Assembly: GCA_023374045.1 (NCBI GenBank)
Contig: CM041779.1
Span: forward strand, 269,796,062-269,860,061
Length of the DNA: 64,000 nt
Direction of reading: 5' to 3'
Origin: Limonium bicolor
Lineage: Eukaryota > Streptophyta > Magnoliopsida > Caryophyllales > Plumbaginaceae
Shown: piece after piece, positions 35,017 through 44,728 of the stretch
Position numbering within the stretch: the stretch's first letter is position 1
How the letters are laid out: every line of letters begins with the position of its first letter
Position numbers and translations under genes: made by a program
The notes under the pieces: generated by a model
What the model saw: only the letters and a program-made list of their open reading frames with translations
Databases searched by the model: none
What the model was told of the DNA's origin: nothing

Positions 35017-35303
35017 GCACCGGACAGCCCCAGCGCCATTACTATTGTAAGTGTTGTGGGAAGGACCATCCTGGGGTCGACTACAATGGCCGCAAAGTTG
35101 AGTGTCGGTGCTGCCAGAAAGAGGGCCACCGGGAGTTCGAGTGCTGGATGAACCCTGAGAGCCGTAACTATAGGCCACCAAGGAATACTCAGAACACCTC
35201 AGCTGGAGGATCTGGAGTACCACGAGGCGGTCAGGATGGCCAGACATCTACTGATGCTGGAGCCCAGAAGGGCAAGGGAGTAGATAGGGCAAAAGTACCC
35301 TGA

Positions 35304-35456
35304 ACTCCATGAGACCGCTGGTGGAAGACTTTTGCTTACCTTGTTATGTACTTACCTTGGATGTTAGACAGACTTATGTTATAAATATGTGGGAGTGTGT
35401 CATTGACCACTTGCCTTTTGTGTATGACTTTTGAGACTAGTTATGTGGACTCGATA
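35304..35456 (+). other. Region after gag, no gene seen
   Basis: Contains no recognisable frame or tract. The last five bases before the array, cgata (35452-35456), are the expected left target duplication; the partner would lie right of the window. Confidence 0.5.
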
Positions 35457-36102
35457 TGTAACACCCCAACCGGTAATCTCATCATTACCTCTTAAACCTT
35501 CTCTAAGTACTCTTACTCGCACAGCGGAACTCTAACTTACAACGAGGGGTGAAACGACGCCGTTAGCCACCCATGTGGCTAACCAGGCCTTTCTTACATA
35601 CCGTAACGGTCTGATGAACTGGAACAACCGAGTACTTCATACAAATACAATACTCAATCATATCTCTACTATACCGAGTCTACGATATACGGATGCCGAT
35701 AACATACTCGGACTTACACCTCATACAAACGCATAAGTAATTACAATCTACTACCATGCTCACAGCCGTCCCCGTCCTACTCTCTCGAACGGTGGTCAGC
35801 TTCAAGTACCTGCACACTAAAAACGTTCCCCCTAGGGGGTCAGCTTACGCTGCGCATGAAATTCGCATATACCGCGTGCTAACCGCGGTACGCCGACTAC
35901 TTTGGGTCGGATATACATGGAGTTCATTTTAATCAAACAACATGCATCATGGCAATACAATATATATGTATATCACACAAGGAATCTACATCCAATCACG
36001 GAACACGATTCCTAACTAACATAACAATGTTGTTAGTGGTAACTGGTTACTCTTAGGCATTGAGGGTTATTCCTCACTATGCCTAGTTTACTCATTCAAT
36101 AC

Positions 36103-36270
36103 CTCACCCGCTCTCTCGGGTTACTAATTCGTATACTCACCCATTCTCTTGGGCTACTCATTCTTATACTTACCCATTCTCTCGGGTTACTCATACTTAT
36201 ACTCACCCCTTTCTCTCGGGTTATTTATACTCATTATCTCACCCACGCTCTTGGGTTATTCATACTCAAG
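36103..36270. repeat. 33-bp minisatellite in the array LTR (5 copies)
   Basis: Units with core ctcacccattctctcgggtt start at 36103, 36136, 36169, 36202 and 36238. They recur in the other LTR copies near 45374, 54613 and 63826, with unit-internal deletions. As with the other 33-bp repeat, overlapping open frames here are artefacts of the period. Confidence 0.85.
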
Positions 36271-37508
36271 CTCCTGTAGATTCTCGAGACACTACAGGTC
36301 TCCTACGTCACGCTTGTTACTCTTATACATACTTAAGCCAAAACTCATGGCTTTCTAGCATAGTCTTACTTCCCCGGTTTCGACCCTACTCTGGGTCTAG
36401 CATGGTGGGAAGGTTCAACTAGCTCACGGAACTCTCTTAGTTCCTATCTCTTTTACTTAGGTCCGACTACTCTCGGACTACTCTCGTTCCCATACACTCC
36501 TCTCTCGGAGTTATAATAATATCATGTATATTAGTCTAGAAGCATCATTCTCGATGTTCCTAATGACTTTGGGAACTTTACTTAAATTCGGGTAATCTTA
36601 GGTTTAAGTGTTACCCTCACAATCATATGCTTGTACATTCGGATATTTTCTTATACCGGGTAAAATCCTCATATAAGAGGTCGACCGTATCTCAAGGGAG
36701 TCACATAGTCCCTTAGGTCTCTTTTACCTTTCTTATATGTTTACATTATTGGACTAACTTCAATCCTCTCGATGGAGGTCATTTATCTCTCCACTCATAT
36801 TTATTTCGTGGATTGTTTCACTAAGGTTCTCTAACCGTTATCGGGTATATACTCAACCCGTACATCTCCTCGCATTTTAGGGAGTTCATATGTTTGTGTT
36901 ATCGTTATACTTTAATCGATAGCTTGTGTGTGTTTGCATAATACCATTGGTTATGTGACTACCCGTTCAGCGGGTTTCTAGTCAATCAATACTCACTAAG
37001 AGTCGGTCTATGCACTAAGTTAGACCACACCGGCATACAAGTATGTTAGCTCATTCAACATACAACAATGCATGCATAATCAAACAAGGGATTATTTTCA
37101 TGCTTTAATCTTGATTAAGCCGGCACACAAACACACAAATCAGAGTAACTCGGTTAGCATACGGGGCATGAGAAAATCATACCTTTCACCGGGATTTTAC
37201 TTTTACCGTGTCATCTCACCATGCTTGGTTCACACACGATCCACTGATAACATTCAAATGTTTTATTAACATCAAAGCATCACGGTATGTAAAACTAATA
37301 CTCCCGTACTTAACCCCGTTTATCCCGTTATCTCGGTTTTACACTTGTTAATTTGAGTTCTCATTTCTCACTCTCTTCTAACACTTTCTTACACTTCTTA
37401 GGGCCTTTACATGTCACCAAACAAGGCCTTAACATCTTATAACATCATTAGCATTCAAACCCCCATCATTAGCAACCTTTAAAACACTCACGGTGCAATT
37501 CTGGGGGT

Positions 37509-37689
37509 GGTCCGGGACTTGGTCCTTACCTAAAGTCCCGGACCAATTGTTTTCCTAACTCTCGGCTAATTTTAGACTACGGTCCGGGACCTTGTCCTGG
37601 AGTATAGTCCCGGACCAGGGGTGTGCTGCAACTCTCGACCGTTTTTTAAGTGTGGTCCGGGACTTTGTCCAAGGACCAAGTCCCGGACC
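37509..37689. repeat. Three GGTCCGGGAC hairpins, 72-73 bp apart
   Basis: Each is 36 nt long: 37509-37544, 37581-37616 and 37654-37689. ggtccgggact pairs with agtcccggacc (10-11 bp) around a 14-16 nt loop. In the third, tgtcc/ggac(c)a extends the stem. The GC-rich hairpins stand out in AT-rich surroundings. They recur at 46760-46939 and 56004-56183. Confidence 0.9.
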
Positions 37690-39191
37690 CTGCTAAAACC
37701 TGCTCCAAACTTAATTTTTCCACTCCAAATCAATCCTTAAACCACCCTTAATCTTTCCATAAACTTTCCACATGTTTAACCACCTTTAAACATGCTCCAA
37801 CCTCTACAAATCATGGGTTAAACCCTTACCCAAATTCTTACTCAAAATCACTTATATTCCATAACTAGTTTTTCTCTTGTTTTCTACTAGACTTGTAACA
37901 GATTTGGTTTCCTCTTTAAACCATTCTAACCTCACTTACTGATGCCATTCCAAGCATTCACATGGCATTATTTTTACTCCCTACACACTCTCCTTCAAAG
38001 TTTGGTTTTCTAAACCATTAACCACTCACTTAAACCTCTTAAACACACCTAGTTTCCTCCTTTGAATAGAACACTCAAGTCCATACATCCCTAGGAAATT
38101 TTGACAGCACTTACTTGCTTTACTAAGCATTTTCACCACACTAAAATCAACTCACAAGCACTTCTTCCCACCTGTTTTTTAGACATCAACAATCACATTA
38201 AATTCCCACTTGTTCACATATAAACTAGCTTGGTTTCCTAGGTTCATTTTACACACTTAAACCCATTGAAACATTCCCATTCAACAAACAACATTATAGT
38301 ATCATGACCACCACAATTCAAGGTCCTTAATTCAACCTATCATTTAACTCACAAGTCACATAAAAACTAGCTCAAGGTAAGCTTTTTACCTTGCTCCTTT
38401 TCGGTTTTCTCCCTCTTCTTCCTCTTTCTCTTGTTCCCTCTTTCTCTTCATGTTTCCACATCAAAACAAAGGGGCATAGATTGCCAACTACAATCATATC
38501 CCCATATACATATATCAAACTTATTAATTCAAACCCTCCTTACAAACTAGTATTTAAGAGCTAGTTTTTAAGGCTTAACTTTGACATTACCTTAGAGTGT
38601 CCAAAAGGAGAGCTTGGCAATCAAATAATGGAATTTACAACACCCCACAAGAGCAAGGTGAAATCGGCTGAAATGGAGGAAATTTTCAACGTGAGGGAAA
38701 ATTTCCCAAATTACAAGAACAAGCTTGAAATGGCCAAAACTCTTACTTATTATTACCTTAAGACATTAAGGAGGTGGAGGAGAGTTAAAATCAGCTCTTA
38801 AAGCTTCAAAAGCTCCAACATCCATGGAAGTGAAGGTGGGGGAATCAAGATTTTGAGGGGGTACAAAACGTAGCCCTCGCCGATACGAGTCTAACGGTGG
38901 CAATTTTGTGCGATTCGGTGAAGGAATGAGCAAGTTAGAGGAGATTGAAGATGGAGGTGGTGTGCTGTGTGGAGTCGCCCAGCGTACAGAGGTAAAGGAA
39001 GAAGAAGCTCTGGTGGGGGGAAAGGAATCGTGAATGAAAGAAAAAGAGGGGGAGAGAGAGTTCTAATATTACATTAACTATTCACCCTTTTACTTTTTCT
39101 TTTCTTTCCTTTCTTATTTATTTACTAGCTTAGAGTGTGTGTGAGTGGGTGACTCACTAAATAAAACCGGCCCCACTAAATTAGTAAGCTG

Positions 39192-39223
39192 GAGCGTTTT
39201 TCGTTTTCTTACAGAAAACGCTC
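39192..39223. other. 9-bp stem GAGCGTTTT/AAAACGCTC in the LTR
   Basis: gagcgtttt (39192-39200) and aaaacgctc (39215-39223) pair perfectly. Present in all full LTR copies. Function unknown; could mark the region just upstream of the transcription start on the minus strand. Confidence 0.6.
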
Positions 39224-39698
39224 GTTATTTTACCCGGTTTGGCACTATTCACTAACCGGGCCCGTTTTTCGGATTTTTCTCGTTTCTTCTTTTTTAATGG
39301 CTATTAAGCTTCCATTAATACTTAATTATAGTTATGTAATCAACTATAATTTTTACGGGTCCGTTTGACCACTTAAAGTCACGTTTTCGGGTTTTCTCGA
39401 AAAACGTGCTTTTAAACTCCGTTGGCGTTTTAATCCATTATTTGGATCCGTTCTCTTCGGGAATCATTCCCGTACACTTATTAGGCCTAACTAAGCCTTA
39501 GGAATCCATCTCGGACCCTCTCGAGATCATACATCTCTTATACTCATTTAACGCGCATTTTAGCGTTTTTTGCTTTTCAAGCGTTTTCTCTTTTCTTTTG
39601 GTTTTATTCTTTTTACCAATACTCTTTAGGCACCATTAGGCCTTATATAATCATATTAGAGTAATTTAATCACCATTATTAGGTCCGGGGTATTAAAA

Positions 39699-39731
39699 TC
39701 TACCCCCCTTAGGAACTTTGTCCTCAAAGTT
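39699..39731 (-). other. 3' polypurine tract with hairpin, unit 1
   Basis: On the minus strand AACTTTG aggA CAAAGTT (stem 39714-39720 with 39725-39731) is followed by cctaa and GGGGGGTAGA, then the LTR. Copies at 48937-48967 and about 58188-58219. Confidence 0.8.
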
Positions 39732-40450
39732 GGTGGATCTAAATGGTTACTCTCATGGGCACTCTATGCCAAGGTTATAATACATGTATAACCTTACAGA
39801 CTCCACAAGTCAGTCACATTACATACTACACATACTACACACAAATCACAGCATGTATAGCAATCAAAAATACTCTTTTACTCTCTCCATGGATTCGGTC
39901 CGAAGACAAGAAGGCACTACAGTCCTCGAATCCATATCGAGTAATCTACTACTGATCCCTCAGGTACCGGTCACGTTGAACACTTACTCTTTCTGGTTCA
40001 CGGCCGTTTCATGACAAATGGGCACTTACTCTCTCTGGCCCACGGTCCCCTCGGTTCTGATCAAAACGTTACACATATACATATCCTCAGGCACTCTGGT
40101 TGACTCACTCAACACAGGAACATCTCAGGGTACTCTCCCCGTCCCGCTGCCTTTGGAAAAATCACACACTGACACCGCCCCAACCGGTCACTTAGGACCG
40201 CCGCACGTACGGTGTAATGGTTTCAAAACTAATACTCGCCCACCGTTCTACCGGTCATCAAGACTTAAGGCTCAGCCATCGGCGGGTGATAGCGGTTTCA
40301 AAACCAGTTTTTTTTTTTGTTTCCATCTTCACACTTGAAGAAAATTCTTTTTCAAAATCTGTTTGAAAATTCTTTTTAAAACATCACACAACTCCAAATC
40401 AGATTTATGGTAGCTGTATCTTTCTTAGCGTGATTACTTGTGACCACTAT

Positions 40451-40590
40451 AGGGAGCTTCAGGAATCATCTAACCCTGATGTGATCAGCATCAGTGTTGA
40501 ACTATCCTTCCACCCCAATTTGTGTTCGGTTTCCCTTGATCGCTAGCAGACCAAGTTCCACCTCCCACGTCAGTTTCAAACAATCAGATA
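40451..40590 (-). other. Conserved non-coding block 1, array unit 1
   Basis: Counterpart of 25124-25260 in the nested element. Repeated in units 2 and 3 at about 49685-49820 and 58933-59072. Confidence 0.7.
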
Positions 40591-41082
40591 GTCAAACATT
40601 TTTGTTTTCTATCTTTTACTCTTTCTAGTCATATTCACGAAACAATTCGTTTCAATTAATCTCTAGTTCCTAGTACTTAGGTCATTTGTCATTCTCATTG
40701 CTTCACTACTTTACCTAGGTATTCCATACTTATGGCTTCATTTACTCAAATTGTTGCTCAATTTAAAACATATAACATACAACTCCAAAGGATGGAACTC
40801 ACTCCATCTATCATTCTCAAATAAAATCACCTAGGGAACTCACTCCCTCTTAGGTTACACATCGGTTTCATGCCGATTCATACTCATCATATCTCATGTC
40901 TAATCTCACTAGACATATACTATAGGGATTCTCATTCCCCAGGAGTTTCTCTACTCCTCTTTTCATATTTATTACATACACATTACTCGCATCTCTCATG
41001 CACCATACTCATACTTACGCGATGAATGGGTAGACATGTTTATGTAACATGAGTTCCAATCATCAAAACAATTTCTTTTGTG

Positions 41083-41176
41083 CTATGCACATAGTAGTTT
41101 ACGCACCAATACGTAAAACATACTCTAAGCGGTTTCTCGCCCTACCCCCCTTAAAAGGGGTTACGCCCGCGTAACC
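41083..41176 (-). other. Central polypurine-like module, array unit 1
   Basis: Stems CTATG/CATAG (41083-41094) and TTTACG/CGTAAA (41098-41117), the purine tract (41143-41152 on the minus strand) and hairpin GGTTACG cccg CGTAACC (41159-41176). Same order as 25808-25892 in the nested element, with different stem sequences. Unit 3 keeps it (59639-59656 for the last hairpin); unit 2 is damaged at 50380-50420. Confidence 0.65.
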
Positions 41177-43279
41177 AACCATATGTTATCACTGAACATT
41201 GGTTCATTAATTCGAGTATTATGAAGTGTTTTAACTTCAATACGGTTAATTAACTCATAACCGGGTTCGGTTCTAGCCTCTAAGGCTTCAAGGGGTTTAT
41301 GACATAGGTATACTTAACCCTGAATCACGGTCCACAAGCTTCTGCTGCGTGACCTGATAACTAGAGCTTAATTTGCTCTTTGGTATTCTCAATGTATATC
41401 AATCGTCGCTTGGTATCTCTTACCGTATGCGAATTCGATGAGTTATAGATTGTCTCTCCAGTTCTCTGGGAATCTATTTCGTATAACACTGTATACCTTT
41501 GTGATTATTCACTTATTTTCCCGACTTGTTGTCGGTTGAGGTCAAGCTACTACTTAGCATGTAGTGCTTCCTCGTTTAATAGTGGCTCATGGATTATGTT
41601 TGTTTCTTGGTTCTGTACCAGAGTTCTTCATTCATACTACTCTGCATTTTTCCACATATCGATCCTGGGCCCTGTGGGTTACTGCCCACGTTCTTCGTGC
41701 ATCTTTGGCCAACGGCCGCACGGTTATCTCTCTAAATTCTCACTCAACAGGCTTCGTTGACATTTCTCAATTCCTGGCTCTCCCACTCGATCATTACCGC
41801 ACAAGTGCAATACCAAAACACTCAGTCATACAGAGTGCAGAAGCGTAAACCCTTGACAGTAAATCTCTCATGGGATAGGAATGATTATGTCTCCTATACC
41901 ATATTTTCTCATCAGCTTCATATCACTAACTAGTTATACTCTTTCAACGGTCGCTTACTGCGTACCTTGTTCTACTCGTTACAACATTTGTTTACATGGC
42001 ATCCGCTACTACTTTAGCTTCTGCTCATGTACTCCCGCCATTTACACTATGGCTTGCCATTCACTTGGCTCAATATTATACGCTATTTTTTTTTTATCTC
42101 TCTGCGCACTTGCGCGCTGCTTGCTCTGCAGTTCATATTGCACACATACAGTGTTTACTACTCAACCGATTACTCTTCGCTTCGAATTGCTGCTATCGAG
42201 GTTCCTCTTTATACTCTACTATTGTTCATATACTCATTGGCAATATACACATGCTCAAGTTTTACTACACCGCTCTAGCGGTTTCACATTACATACTTAG
42301 GTGGTAGCCTTTCTCTGGAGGATTCACGCAAATGCCGCTCCATAGGCCCCATAATAACAAGTGGTATCCCCACTCTAAGGTAGTGGTTCATTCACCACTG
42401 TTCCTCTTATGCCTCTATGCATAGGTTTACAACGTTTGGATCTACGTATTGTAGTTGGTTTTATCGGCTTACAAGCCACCTTGCCTCGAGTCATGCTCCA
42501 TGCGGCTGTTTATATAGGTTTCTTCTTCCGTATGCCATTAAATGGTTAGGAGGTATTTATGGGCTCTTTGATATGGTTGTCTCACCACTCTTCCGTACTT
42601 GGAAGGCCCCTTTTTTTTTACTAGGTATTAATTCATGCCTTCTAGCAATTTAGGGTATTCCGTGTTACAAGGGATCCCTTCGGGTTTTACCCGAGTGTTT
42701 GCTTAAACACTTGTGTTCTCAACACGATGTTTCGTTCAAGTACTGTTGACTCCGGCACCCTTCTCGGATTGCTCCTGGGTGTTACTGAGTAATGCCATTA
42801 CATCTGGCTTGTACTTATGGTTATGTTCAGTTGTGACTTCGCCTTGCGGCTATGTCCTTGACTATCCCGTTTAGGGTTGTAATGTCTCTCATTATTGGGT
42901 AGATCCTTGGTACCTTCTAATACCTTCTGGGTCAGGTCATTATTCTCTTCAGTGAGGTATAATGTGGGAATTCTATCCCGTTTATCGTACATCAATAAGT
43001 TCATTTAGGCATTCGCCGTATTGTTTACACTGGTATTCACCCAGTTATTGGGTATTTCCTGAGACATATCCAATGTCTGTACTTAATACTCTGTGCTTCT
43101 CGCACTTCTTAACGTTATGTTCTTAGATCCATCATCTTACTGGATTCTTGACTCCCTTAACTTGGTAAGCTTCCTTGTATTCTTCGATCATTCGAGATAT
43201 CCAACTGTCTTGGTTTGAATTGGCTCTTTCGTCCGTAGTATGGAGTGGCTACTTCCCGTGCTCCGTACTCTACTTGTAT

Positions 43280-43390
43280 ACATACATGGAGTATCTTATT
43301 GATACGTTACCACCTACCCGACTAACTCATAATTGGTCTGTCAGGCCCGCAAGCTCCTTCGGAGTGCGGTCGTTCCATGTCTCGTTTAGT
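43280..43390 (-). other. Conserved non-coding block 2, array unit 1
   Basis: Counterpart of 27337-27445. Repeated near 52525-52635 and 61765-61870. Confidence 0.7.
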
Positions 43391-43768
43391 ATACTGTAGT
43401 GTCGGTCACACGCCTAAGTGAAGTATTCTGTTGCCAACTCCTCTTATATCGTCCTATGATAACTTACCGTCATTCTCTGGTTTGGTTTTTAAAAATTTGG
43501 GGGTCTTTGGAAAATTTCATGCTTTGAAGAAAAGTTTGAGTCTTGAAAGTAAACTCTTTGCGGCATTTCAATGCCGGTTGCTTCTTACCAGGTCTAGCCT
43601 CTTGCTGACCGGTATATTCTTTATACAGTGGTCAGGCCTTTAGGCCTTTCCAAGGTTTCATTTCAGAATTTTTAGGGTTCGTGGTGCTATATTGGCTTCA
43701 TTCGCCATCCTGGTACTTTGCTAAGTACTGATAGCTTGTCAAAGCTCCTCTTAGCTGTCCGTTATACT

Positions 43769-43788
43769 GCACTTGCCGAGGCAAGTGC
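43769..43788 (-). other. Conserved GCACTTGC/GCAAGTGC stem-loop, array unit 1
   Basis: 8-bp stem with loop cgag; the nested element has the same stem with loop agtg at 28784-28803. Copies in units 2 and 3 near 53014 and 62248. Confidence 0.75.
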
Positions 43789-44696
43789 GCGGTACAGGCG
43801 GTTTTTGGGTTAACTCATACCGGTCACGGTATTGTTCACATTGTTTTTGGTAGCCTCGTTGGCTCTTCCTTGATCCCCTAGTTGGATAACTGCTCCTTGG
43901 AGCTGATTCTCATTCCTCTTGACATGACTGTCGTTCATTTAGGAGCTCCTCCACTCTCGGAGTTCCTTAATTACTTAGTGCTTTGTTCTACCTCGTTGCT
44001 CGTTCCCACATCTTTACTGTGGTTACCGAGGCTAAAGTCATTTAGGCACTACTTCTGTAGTCCCATTCGGGTATATCCCGTAGTTATGCTCGTAGCTGTC
44101 TAAGCTATATCAGTTAAGTATTGCAATCTCTTTGGGTGTGGCAGGGTGGGTGTACCTACTCTTGACTAGATTCTTAGTGAATGGGTATACCGTTGGTGGT
44201 AATATTTAACTATGGCGGTCCGCAGACATGTGTCCCGGTTCCCGTTAGTTCTCATGAATCCGCCTTGTTGCGCGGTTGGTGCATCCTTTTTGTTGCTGCT
44301 CGACCAGCTGGGTTCTCGCGACTGCTAAGCATGTCGCCCCAGGCTGCCACAAATTCTGGTCTCCTTGGATTAGGATGTCTCGTTCCCTCGCCATTAAGTG
44401 CGGTTATTGTCTCCAGCGGGATCCGTCTCCGGGATTTCCGGTTCTCGGGATCTACCGCATGACAGGTTCTGGTTCATATTGAGATATTAAATAACTGCCA
44501 GATTGGGTTTCCCCGTCTCTCTGGCGTTCTTCCCCAAGCTTTCAATTCGGGGGTTGTGGAAGGCGGGTATGGTATTGTAGGTATCCAGATCATACTGGAA
44601 GTTCCTATCTAGCGCATCTCTCACGCTACCACTCAACCCTTAGCCCTAAGACTCTATATCCTAACTCGGTATTTCCTAAGCTCGGTATTTCCAGTC

Positions 44697-44724
44697 ATCA
44701 GAGCGATACTTCGCTCTGATACCA
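44697..44724 (-). other. Primer-binding site hairpin, array unit 1
   Basis: On the minus strand TGGTATCAGAGC (44713-44724). atcagagcga (44697-44706) pairs with tcgctctgat (44711-44720), loop tact. The closing pair next to the loop is A-T here but G-C in the two other families, a compensatory change. Copies precede the LTRs at 53970 and 63191. Confidence 0.9.
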
Positions 44725-44728
44725 TTTT

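Larger units (their letters stand above)
34869..35303 (+). pseudogene. gag: gag, 3' part (nucleocapsid zinc knuckles), ends in a stop with no pol
   Basis: Continuation of the gag begun at 18187. After about 60 bp and a third intron (34934-35016) the frame encodes two cysteine-rich knuckles. The first (CKCCGKDHPG) keeps C-x2-C-x3-H but lacks the last Cys. The second (CRCCQKEGHREFEC) is a perfect C-x2-C-x4-H-x4-C. A Gly/Gln-rich tail ends in TGA at 35301. Knuckles of this type bind the element's RNA during packaging. Only about 150 bp without any frame remain before the next insertion at 35457, so no protease or polymerase follows here. The layout is like the Gag-only TR-GAG elements described in plants. 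Confidence 0.85.
35457..39695 (-). repeat. Array LTR A
   Basis: About 4,239 bp; plus-strand start TGTAACACCCCAACCGG, end ccggggtatta next to the polypurine tract. Sub-features: a 33-bp minisatellite (36103-36270), three regularly spaced GGTCCGGGAC hairpins (37509-37689), a pyrimidine-rich leader-like segment on the minus strand (38800-39060), and a GAGCGTTTT/AAAACGCTC hairpin (39192-39223). No coding region. Confidence 0.85.
39696..44728 (-). other. Internal domain, array unit 1 (non-coding)
   Basis: 5,033 bp with only short frames of no recognisable family. In plus-strand order it holds the 3' polypurine module (39699-39731), conserved block 1 (40451-40590), a conserved ATCGG/CCGAT stem (40861-40877), the central purine module (41083-41176), conserved block 2 (43280-43390), the GCACTTGC stem (43769-43788) and the primer-binding site hairpin (44697-44724). 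On the minus strand near 44270-44470 a Gln-rich stretch (AVARTQLVEQQQ in the other units) faintly recalls the N-terminal part of the intact gag and may be a relic. Confidence 0.75.

Noticed and set aside
41536..42307. Overlapping frames of 74-139 codons in the array internal region
   Set aside because: Hydrophobic and low complexity, antisense to the element, broken in unit 2, and present in several phases at once.
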